Assembly: GCA_033026295.1 (NCBI GenBank)
Contig: CM065175.1
Span: forward strand, 13,715,837 to 13,779,836
Origin: Channa striata
Lineage: Eukaryota; Chordata; Actinopteri; Anabantiformes; Channidae
Direction of reading: 5' to 3'
Length of the DNA: 64,000 nt
This document shows positions 12,701 through 24,700 of the stretch, one piece after another. The translations under genes and the position numbers were made by a program. The notes beneath the pieces were generated by a model. It was given only the letters and a program-made list of their open reading frames with translations. It had not been told where the DNA came from and did not search any database. Position 1 is the stretch's first letter. The number at the start of each line of letters is the position of its first letter.

Positions 12701-15700
12701 TTCTCACATCTCTCCCACCGTATCTGTTCATCACCTTCTAACTCAACCCTCCTGCTCCCTGTCCACAGTGTGTTAGCTCTGGACAGGGGACGCACTGGCT
12801 AGACCGTCTCTAGAGACAATTAACCTGATCAGGCCTGCCGTCATGACAGAGGTCTTCTTTGGACTCAAATGAGGATGATTTATTCATACTGTACGCACAG
12901 CAACGGTGTGATCCAGATGCCTTTTTAACCCTGCTAATTAATTTCAGTGGGCGGTGAGAAGGGGGCATGGATGATGGCAGAGGAGAATTGATGGCCTCCT
13001 GCAACACTCTTTTTTTTTTTAAGTGATGATCTTTTATATAATTTTTTGGGGTGCCTACACTGCAAATGAATTTCCTTTGGGGAAAACGAAGCTCATCAAT
13101 CACTCACACAGCTCCTCCCACAAGATATTTAAAATTTTGTTGTTTGAAAATCCATTGTGGGGGGATTAGCAATTTTCAGTGATATCTCAGTTTCCCTTGA
13201 CTAGTCCAGGACATGATATATACATTTTCTTGTTTGTGGAGATTCTTCTTGTCCACCATACAGTAAGCACCTCTCATTAATAAACCTTCTCCTACTGAAC
13301 ATCAGACACAAGCGGTGCTTGTCTATTAGGTTTTGAAGTTCCTTGAAAAGACGTTGCCAAAAGTCCAGACACTACTTCAGTGGAAAGTCTACTGTAGGTA
13401 CTGAGCTGACCACTAAGCAGTGCTGCAAAATCTCTGTAAGCAATTATTCTTGCTTCATCAAGGGCAACAGTTTCCCTTTTTTTAATACCTCACCAGTCGG
13501 CTGTTTAATTCACCAGTTTCCTCTGCACTGTTACGAGTGCCCAGGCTAACCAGGCATAGAGGTACATCGGTATAGCCACTGTAGCGGACCATGAGGTGAT
13601 AAGGGAGCTAACCCACAAAACACAGTTTTGTCTTTGCTACAACCTCCCCTATGGCAACAAGCTCTGAGCAGAAAATGAAAGAATGAGATCATGAATAAAA
13701 GTGACTAAAATAAGATTTTTACACATGCTGGTTGTCCTCTGTATTCGCAGCGTGTTCAACAAAATTGTTGATATGCTGCTTTATAACACATAAAAGAGAA
13801 ATTTGTAAAACTGCTAAAGACAACACCAGGTCACGTGTAATGGAATAGTAATGGAATAGTAATGGAATAGTGGACTGTAGGGAGACCCAGGAAAGTAATT
13901 TTGATGTACAAGTTCGAGAAATGGGGTCTTCCAGCTGCCATGGAAATATGCTTCCACAAGACGAGTTCTGCTGTGACCTCAACAATGTTGAGCTGATGCA
14001 CGGGTGGGTTGACCGCTTGTTTAATAATTAATTCATGGGTTAGTTAGGTTAACTAATGTAAATAACAATCTTACACACAAAAAGGAACCTTAAATTCACC
14101 AACTGTAATATTGGATTATGAAAATACTTGCAGGTGAAGTATTCTTGCCTCTAATTCAATGCAGGCTGGGATCAAATGGACCAATTGCAGCCATGCTGTT
14201 GGAAGTTAGAGTAAAGGCTTATGGCTGAAGTTTGAATTCAGACATCTTACTACTAACAGACATACTAACACTGTTCTGCAGAATCCTGCAGCCCCCAAGC
14301 CTCTTCTTTATGTCTGTTCACAGTACTTCACACTGGTACATCAAAAGCAATATTGCACAATGTACTGTTGTTCAATTCAAGCTGTTGGAGTGTAGGTAAT
14401 AACGTCTGAGTAATAAATGTCTATGTTGTCACACCGTATGTTATTGGAGAATAAGAGAGGCGTGTAAAGTAATGCACTCTCACCTCGTATTCCTGCTTGA
14501 AGCCGTAGCCCTCTGCGGTCTTCATCTGGTTGATATGCTGGAGCAGGTCTGCCACTCGGACGGCAGGGTGCAGCTGCCCTGTGTGGTAGGGGGAGCCTTT
14601 ACGTCCACATTGGTGCCTCGGGGAACTTCCCAGCAGGCTGCTGGCTTCGTTCACTGAGCTTCGAGCATCACCTGAATTTGACGCAGGCACATTTACTAGT
14701 CACACTCTGTATGTTGATACTGACACGCACGGTATATGTTACCACTGTCACGTTGACAAGGTTTGTCTCGACAAAGGTGTCTTCATAATAGATCTTGTTT
14801 GTGACAGCAGCTGTGTCTCAAAAAACATGTGAAGCAGACCAGGATCTGTAACCACTTTAGAGTCAACACTTCTGGCTTTCCCTCAATGAGAGACTGACAA
14901 TATTAGAAAGAAGATCAAGATAAAAAGCACTGACAACAATCACAAATTCTTTCTTTTTATTCATTCAAATACATTACTTCACTTGCGCAATCTTGTGATT
15001 CTTTGTGTATCAGCTGGTGGCAGTGAGAAGTTGAAGGATATTTTTCACACAGGATGATAACTATCTTTCAGAATGATTCACATTTATGGAGGGAGTGAGT
15101 GAGTGACGGCCAACAAGATTACAAAGTGAGGGATGATGTGCGTCAACTTTTGAAATTGCACAGTGTGGCTGTTGCAGGCTTGTTTTGTACACAATGTACG
15201 GTATATGTTAGGGTGCATTTGTCTTACTACGTGTGCCGCAGGTGTGTGAATCCATAAAGGAAAGAGCCATTCTTTCATCCTCCTGTAGGGTGCTCTGGTC
15301 TGTGAAACTGCGCTCCATAGAGCCCATATGACTCTTCTCTTGCCTGTAGGTGATGGGTGTCTTATTCATGTTCACTGGTTTCCTGTTTATAGATGAAGAA
15401 AAGATGGAGGGATAATGATTATACAGGAGAGATGGTAACAGACAGAGGTGGAGGTAGAAAGAGGGAGACAATGTTATCTTTAGTCAATAATAACATGGAG
15501 GTAATATTTGAGAGAAAGAAAAAAGGTCAGAAATTTACATTTCCCCCCCACATACACAACTTATGACTGACAGCCAGAGCAAAAGCATGTATACAATGGG
15601 TCACAAAATGATGGAAAAGCAAAGAGGTGGAGTCACTTACGGATAGTAAGAGTAGTAGTCCCTTCTGGTAAGAGTGCAGGAGAAGGAGAAAAAAAATCAG

Positions 15701-18700
15701 GAGAAAGAAGAGAGGTGACATGAAAGCAATGTCAGCTGAGGGCAGAATGCATTGATTACAGTGAAAATGAGCACCGTCCTTCTCATGAGCTTGGCTGTGC
15801 AGGCGGCCATATGACACATGCGAACGCACAAAGCAGGTACTAGCAGACCCAGACCACAGCAAGGCAGAAATGTGTGTATCCTGCAATCCAATATGTCTCA
15901 GTGTTACACTTCAAGGACCAGCCCATGCGGCTTCCTGTCACAGCAAATTTAGCAATCAGTTCTCTAAGAGTAGAGGAACATGGGCTAATGTGCAGAGTGG
16001 TGGTGTTTTTCAAAAATCATCGTTATTCAATACTAGCTGGACACTGTGTCAGCCATTTAATAATGATCGCTGGAGCTCTGAGTAACATCCCATTTGACAT
16101 GGCAGGCTCTTCAGATTTAAGTCAGACAGATTAAGCCTTATTTGAGACTTTGAATCAGGCTGGCCTACAGCTGCAGCTATAGAAGCACAGATCTAGAGGT
16201 GTAGGTGATCTACTGTAGACTTGTGGGATCATTTGCTAATAATCTGTAAAAGCACACCTTTTCCCTCCCAATTACCATCTCATTAAAGGGTCAGGCCTGT
16301 GCTTGGTGTGCGTAATTAAGTGGCTAATTGAATTGCATCCGCCTTTAATTAAATACTTCACACTCAGATAGGCTCTGCAGATGGGAGTTGTTTGGTCCCT
16401 CTGGTGCACCAAAAGGGAATGAAAACAATGCAACGCTGTTGGTCCAGCATCTTCCCTAAACAACCATGACCTTCCAGAAAGTTCAGCAAGCATAAAAACT
16501 GATCAATGAACTGTGCCGAAACAAAACACAGAAGGAAAAACAATGAGGGAGATATGGTGCGATAATGAGCCACGGGTTGTTTTCAGCAGTTATGAGCAGA
16601 CACTTACCCTTTCTTAATGATAATGATGACGGCACCCAGCAACAGGATGAGGACTACCAGACCTCCGGCACACACCCCGAGAATTAATCCCATCTCTTCG
16701 GAATGTTGGGAGACCTCCAGAGCTTTGCGGTGATCTTTACAGGCCGCTAGATGCCAGAACAAAGGGGTAAATTAACAAGGCACAAAGCACATGAAGGAAT
16801 GTGGCATGGTGATTTGCAGTAAGTACAGTAGGTTTGATTTTCAGGTATGAAACAGTGAAATGAAAAATAAGAAAATTTTAAATTCCCAGGAAGAATAATT
16901 TGAAGAATTTATAATACAGAGATTTTTTTTCACAGTTTTTACATGAGAATGCAGACATGCACAGCTTATCCTGGTTACTGTTAGGACAGCCAATGAACGG
17001 CCTTCTCAAAGCCAAACCTACATTTCAAGCATTTCTGCACAATAACGGTAGTATTTTCAAGAGGTATTTTAAAGAGATGTGAATAAAAAAGTGATTTCTT
17101 TAGCAAGGCTGACTGTAATTGACCAAATTGAGATAAATAAAGACAACTATCACTGGTATGCAGGCAGAATAGTCAAGTTCTACGCAAAATTTTCTGTTAT
17201 CTGTTATTTAGAATTTGCAAAATTTATACCGTTGTTTACAGAAAAGCAATGGTGATCAGGAATTTAGCAGTTTGCTATTAATTGTTGTAGAATAGACCAT
17301 TTCCACAAGAGTTGCAAATATTCTAGGGTAAGATGGGAAACTAATTTGCTAAGATTCATTAATCACAAACACAAATGCTTGCAGGGCATTGTTCTGCCAC
17401 GTTGTACGATGACTTTGCAACAAAAAACCTTTGCATACTGCAGTTTGTGCATTGTTATGCTGTGGTGCACGCACTGCATCTGAGGTGCATTTCGACCCAA
17501 AACTGAATTAAGTATTATATTTTCCCATTCACAAGCCATCCACACAGCCCTACGGTATAATCTCAAGGTGTCTGAGAGCTACGAGAAAGGTCGTTATCAT
17601 AATAGCAGGTTATTCATTTCTCAAGCATAAAGCATCATACTTATGTAAATGGCGCCTTTCTTTGTTTTGTTCTAGGGGCCCACTGATCTAGTTTTTTCTC
17701 CGTGCTAGCCTGTCCTCCAGGCTTTCACAGCCCTGAAACTAGCCCTTGTGAGCCTATTGGAACAGCACAACCAATCTGGAGAGCGGCAGAAAGTCAGAGC
17801 AAGCCTGAGGATAGAGTTCTATCTTGCAGCCTGCTGGGGAAGAATCAGATCTGGGGCAGGAGGAATGAAAACAGAGCCATGTTTTAGCCCAGCTACGGTA
17901 TCTGCAGCCGTGGGCACTTTATGGGTGCTTTAAAGCCCTCATCCCAAATAGAGATGAAAGTAGGATGATATCATTTCATTATTGGCTCTGATTTAAATCA
18001 GTGAGGGATGTCTGGTACATCTGAACAGAGAAAATGACTCATTAGAAACAAAATGTAACCTTCCAAAATTGTTGTCACAGATTTTTTGAGTTCCCATCTC
18101 TGTGTAATTTGTTTCAGAAATGTATGTGTGCTGTTCACTGTAAAAACACCACATCTGACAGGTAGTTTTCAGTAGCAGCAGAGAGGTTTTAGTCAGACTG
18201 TGAATGAAATTACTTTATGTGGTAACACACAAAGAAAACTAAGATGCCTTTCTGTCAGAGCTACTCTCACTAAAAATAAAGATTTCAGCCCATCTGGAGG
18301 TGCTCCATTCAAAAATAGCCTGGGCCACAAACTCACCGCTCACTGTTTATTTTATAGTGTGACTTTATTTTAAATTACATCTGAAATACTGAGCTACTTT
18401 ATGCTGACTAAATAGTAGATGAGGAGGTGAAAAATCAATTTCAGTTTTCTGACATTTTGGACAGATAAGGCGGTTTTGCCATATTTAGCCTCAAAATTTC
18501 TATTAAGCCAAACACAAGCATGAAATAGATTTCCACATGAATCCATGCACCTGCCAGCTGCCCGATGGTGGAAATTGGCACTTAGAGGAGAAATGGAAGT
18601 CCATTGTTGTGCTGAGCCTGCCAGAGGATCCTTAATTAAACTGTCACCTGGAAGTTGAAATGTAATCTCCAGTTTTGTTATCCAAGCCAGAATCATTTGC

Positions 18701-21700
18701 CTCCACTTTGCTTGTGATGGGCTGCTTGATAATAATGCCTTAGGACCTGATGATGCGGAGGCTGTGTTAATGGTACAGGGATCATGGAGATCACAAACAA
18801 AAAAAAAAAAAAAAAAAAAAAAAAGCTATGACCTGTCGCAGCTTGATATTAGAAATTGCACAATGATTTATTGCTGTAAATTTGCCTTTAAAGGTGTTTT
18901 TCGCCTAGAATTACCCAGTAAGTGGATGTAATGCAGCTCAAATTATTACTTTCCATTGTGCATCACCCCTCTTCCATGAGGCTGTCCCCTCTGTCCCTTC
19001 TGTTGTATTGTTAAAATGTAGCTTGTTTAAATGTTTGAGCTTTTTTTTGTGCCTTTATTTCTTTATTTCATTCCTTAGTGTCAAAGAAAAGCCCGAGCAC
19101 AGTGTAAAGCCCATTGCTGTGACAAAGCATAATTAATCAATGCCCAACCGGGTGTCAGTGTGGGGCAGATGGAGTGAGACGCTGAGCTGAAATGGCTGGC
19201 CTTGCCTTTTGGCTTTATGCTTGAGCAGAGGCTCATCTCTTTCATTTTTCACTTACAAAAAAGGCCTTCACCAAGAAAAAACACCCCGCCAAGTCAATTT
19301 AGTTGCAAGGCTCTGCTTACAGTAGCGGTGCTATGATAACTATAAATACATGATTTTTATTCACTATGATCTGACAGTGTACTATGGCACAGGGGCTCTC
19401 ATGCCATCAAGACTTAGAGTCAATTTCTCTGCCCTTTTCATGTCCCTTTGAATCCAAAAGCTGAGATACAGAAGAGGAGGGGAGGCAGGGCTTTTTCACA
19501 GTGATAGGGCAAGGAAGCTCCATCTGGAAGTTTTGATCTGGAGGACCCTTCTAGACCGGGCTGAGGTCAAAGCTCTCAGATGTAGCCGTCTAGTGTGCCG
19601 CTGATGAGAACAAAGAGACTGCCTTTGATTTAGTGTGTCCCAGCATCTGCCCCCAAACAAACAGGATGAAAGCCTGACCTCTAATCCCTCCCTGCTTGTT
19701 GCCCTTTTCTCTGAGGCCCACCACTAAACAACCAGGTCTGTCAGAGAAAATTTGTCCAGATCCCCACCTTTGTACTTGAGAGCGAGACAGAGAGGTGAAT
19801 AATGGTGCAGTACAGACCCAAGTAAGCCAAACCATGGCGGTCCTAATTCTGTGCCTTAGAACAATGAGAAGGTAGGCAATGTTGCAAAGCAATCAGAACT
19901 TATGCAGAAAAATATATTCAAGGTCACAGCGTTTGTAGGAGGAGAAATATTCATGTTAAATTACCTTTGCGAGCGATGCGGATGCAGTTTATTCTGGATT
20001 CCTGAAAGAAAGACAACACAAACATCACAGGGGAGGGTGTCGCTTTGCATTTTGCATAAAAGAGATGTGATAAAAGAAAAGAGGATGATGTGAAGACACA
20101 CATACAAATCATGCTGAAAATATGACTAGGGTATAAAAACACATTCTGGGTGAATATATTTGCTCCCCAGTCAAAACGTGAGGAACCTAGTTATTACTGT
20201 CTCCCCACTCTCCTGTTTATACCCTCTGATTAAATACTCAAATCACTAAACAGAGCAATGCTTACTCTTATCTGAAGTCACAATTTACTTTATGTTGGAG
20301 ACAAAGTAGAAGATGTGAGCCAGACTAAAAGAGCAAATTACCTTGGAGTTAAAAGTCCTATTGACGACATGAGATCACAAACTATCTAAAATCTGAGGGC
20401 TGCGGTGAAGTGTTTAAGGAGCTTTGAGATTCTTGCTGAAGGAGAAAGGATGATAGTTGAAATGGAGAAAGCATAATTAAGAGAAGGGCTTCAGACCAAT
20501 GCACCACTATGAAAAGGAATTAATTTTATTCAAATTTCAGCTGATGACATCTCAGTGTTATGAAAAGGACCTTTGTCAAACAGCACAAATGAGATTCAAG
20601 ACTAATCCAATTTCATCCTGCAACCTCTTGGAGGAGATGCATTATCAAATTAAAATTTACAGATGCTAATTCAGGCATTATGGGACAATTATGCAAATTT
20701 ACCCATTCGGAAACGAGCAAAAAGCGCTTTCCTCAAACTGCAGTAAATTACTTTTTTTTTTCAAATTAAAATCCTTCCCAGGCTGACAAATACATGAAAC
20801 AAGCTCTCAACCGATGGTTTGATATGAAAATACAGGCCCAAACTGCAGACAAACATGTTGTCTGTCAGACAGACTTTTAATTTTCCCAAACCAATCACAC
20901 AGATTCAGCGAATGGCAGGGGGTAACTGACAAGTGTCATTTAAACTTATTGTGTCCCTTTATTTATATGCCTGTATATAAAAATATGATTGTATATAAGA
21001 AAAAAGTGAGGTTACACCTAACACTGCTTTTACTTTGTGATAAGTAAGCCAAAAATATGTCAAATAATATAATAATAATAACTAATATAGGTCCTCCCTC
21101 TAACAAAAATGACTATTAGCAATCCCCATTAGCAAATATACAGGGAACTCCTAAAGGTTTTCATTCTAAAAGAAAATGCTGGATGACCACTGACATTATA
21201 TTTATCTCTGAAAAAAGTTCATACTGATAAAGGAAAAAAAGAAATAAAAATGAATTTACTTTTGGCTTTTAATTTAAGAGAATATTTTAAATAACACAAC
21301 AAAGGCAAGGTACTACCTATGGCAGGTTTTTTTCAATAAATTTGTTTTTGTAGGAATAAATACATATTTTGTTTAATACATTTCAAGATGTGAGCGAAAA
21401 GTCATAACCAGTCATATTGCCTTTTATATGACTTCATTGTGGCAACTGAATGTCTATTGATTTTCATTGATAATAAAAGAGTTTAAATCTGCAATCCTGG
21501 ATAGCTTTTACATTACGTCTCAAGAAAGGGATGATTACTGTGGGTTTTGAGGGATTGACTCAGTGTGGGAAACATTTTCCATTACACCAACGACTTACAA
21601 TTTGTGGAGAAAGCATTTGGAACCGTATGAACAATCATTACATGCTTTGGTAAATTAAGTGAGTACTTTACATGAAACAGATACAAAAATAATTTAAAAA

Positions 21701-24700
21701 ATTGTGATTGAAAGAAGTATATTCTGCAATGTGCACATGCGTATTATTCTGTGTCCGTCTCAGAGCTGGCAAGCTCCAGATAGTGGACCACACATCACAC
21801 GCCTGGTTGTGTTGTGCCAGTCACGCCAGAGGAGCTGGTGGTTCCTGGCAGCTTAAAATATAAAACAAAAATGCCAACTCGCAACAGGGGAACCCACAAC
21901 ACACAACAAGGATTTGCAGTGTGTATGTGTGTGAAGTTGGGGAATGTAAGTGCAGTTATTATAAATGGCTATAGTATGGTGCCTGCAAAGCTACAGTGTG
22001 TATTCACAGCCTTTCAAGCACCTCTTTAGATGGATCAATCAAAGCAATTAGAGAAGCTTGACAGCCACTCTCGAGATAATTAGCATGGGCAAACGCCAAA
22101 TATTATGGGTCCCTTATACTGTTCAAACTATTTCAATTGCTATCACCATTGAAGATGATCATCGGCAATGTTGCTGCTTCACAAAGAAATTCAAGACAAA
22201 CACAAACTCAACAAACCACACAAACCCAGACTTATTATGCTGTACAATTAAATGATAAAACAAGCAGGATGACAATTGAGTTTACATTTTAATAAGGTGT
22301 TCAGGGTGCAAATACCTCTGGTGATTGCCAAACAAGACAACTTTATCACCACTTGTGTTATCTAGATGTTGTGACTGTGTTCTGTTCTTTTATTCTGAAA
22401 ACTGTTCTCACAGACAGTTCCAAGGCAACTACAGGTTTTTTCCCTCTAAAAATAATTTTGTAGTGTTTTGTCTACTAAAATAAGGATACTGAAGGTGATT
22501 ATTTTCTCCTCTCCAATCCAAAAACTACTATATGAATATCCCTCAGTGCATGCAGATGCTGAGTGCTGTTATGCTCCCATACAAAGTCTTTTTTTTCCTT
22601 TGGCCTACATTTTTGTGACAGCACAAGCACAGTGCTAAAATGTACAAGGCCTGATATGCATAATTGTACATGGAGGATAAGCCGGAAGACAAAATACAAA
22701 GGAAAATACAAAATAGCACAAAACACATTGAGCGATTCTGAATCTTTCCAATTCATACAGGCTGCATGAGCCAAACTTGCACAAACATCTGCTTTGTGGT
22801 TTTAATGGACTTTCTCATTAACACTTGGCTGACCGCTGTCACAAGATTGTTAGGTGAATAATAATAACTGCTTAACATTAGTACAGTCCTATCAGTCCAG
22901 AGAAGACATTCGTGTCAGAACATATTCACCGGCTTAATCACTGTTGTTATTTGTGCTGGTTCTGCTGTAATGCTCAGGTGTCAGTTGATGCCGTCATGGC
23001 TGTGCTGTCACATGTTCAATAGGCCCTAATGATAAAAGGTTACAAGCCCAGCAACAAGCTTCCCCTTAACTGTGCTAGACTGATCAAACCCCAGTTTTTC
23101 TATATGAAAAAGAAAAAAGAGCAGAAACAAAATTTTACAGCAAAGACTTTGGGGTGACAAAGGTCTTCACTCTGCACTGTTGACAACAGAACTAGGTTAA
23201 GTCTGTTATTTAGTGTTTTTCTCAGATTTCTGACCAAAACAAAAAATGTACCTGCGGCCCCTAACATCACCTTGTTTTTCCTTCAAGAAGAGCTGCTTTG
23301 GGCCCTGCACCAGTAATAGAGGACTGATGTCCAATTTTGCCTCTGCTACTGTATTTCCAGGCAAAGGCAGCAGGGTTAGAAAGAATGGGGACTGGGTTGG
23401 CTGTGTGATTTGGCATTGTGCCCCACTCATTGTGGGTCATGGATGCTGGCCCCCTGCCAGGCAAAACAAAACCTAATCCCATCCGGCAGAAAAGCCAGGC
23501 CTCCCCTATCTAATCCCATGCTTAGTAGCCTAGTTGTGTGAAGTGCTCACACTGCACTTCATCCGTGTGTTTCTCCACTGGGTTGGAAAAAGATGCTACT
23601 GGTGGGGATGAGCCACCAGGCTCTGTTGATGGGACTTTATATTGCAGTGACTTCCACTGATAAAAACAAAGAGAAAGAAAAACAAAGAGAAACAAAAAGA
23701 AAAAATGATTTGATCACAAAATAACCAGCTACTGACGGGACTTAAAAAGTCACACAAACTGGTAAACCAGCTTTCATGTATTTATTCCCAGCTGATGATC
23801 ACAGTGGGCTGCGTTACCTACAGCAGTAATTCTCAGCAACAGTCCCACAGTCTGTGAATATTAAAACAGCAGCATTCTACCTCTGATCATCTGCACCTGT
23901 GCCCAATTATTCTTAAGTAATTGCCTCACCCAGGTAGCAGCTCTTCCTGTAATGGAATTTGGAAAGATAATGTGGGGTCCACTGGGTATGACTGGCAACT
24001 GGAGGGCTTTGTGTGCTAAAGAATGGTAAAATAGAAAGAAACACAACAGGGTGGAATCATGTAGTGCTTCTCAACTAACAAGGTCCACAACCAAGGTTCT
24101 CAGAGATTTTGTTATGTGGGCAAAAATGCACAAACGAAGAAGCTTTGTCTGGTGTCGTGCTACTTTGGTCCACAATCACTGGCTATTTTTCGACTATTTT
24201 CAGGACAATAATGGAGGGACCACTGAGGGAGAGGAGCAAGGTAAAAAGACAGAAGTAAAAGGGTATAGAAATAGGATGAACAATAAAAGCCAAATCAAGT
24301 GAAGTGCGTTGTTGATGATGAGTAATTCCAGCTAATTACAGCTTTGCTTGCTGTAAGTAAAGCATGCAAGTAATTTCCTGTTTCAGAGATGCTTTGTTTA
24401 TGGGGAATCAAAGCAGTGGGTTATAAACATACATAATTTCCAAGTAGTTACTCTGCCAGCTCAATGTGTTGCCATCCAACAATCCCTTTCACAGCATAAA
24501 TATTCTTTCAAGGGTTGTGAGCCCAGACTAGACCAACTGTCCTACAGCGTTAACCACAGATTAGTAAATACAGACAATCATTAACACCACTCACCACAGG
24601 TGAAGCATTCCTCTGAATACTAATGTATGCAACTAAAGTTAGACTGGTGCCAAATCTGCTGCACGGCTGGTGGTAGTTTGGCGATCACTCACCCCTCTGA

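Noticed and set aside
13650..13690. Possible LINE reverse-transcriptase remnant
   Set aside because: Only a short stretch (gaaagaatgagatcatgaat) resembles the common fish LINE; too short and diverged to call.
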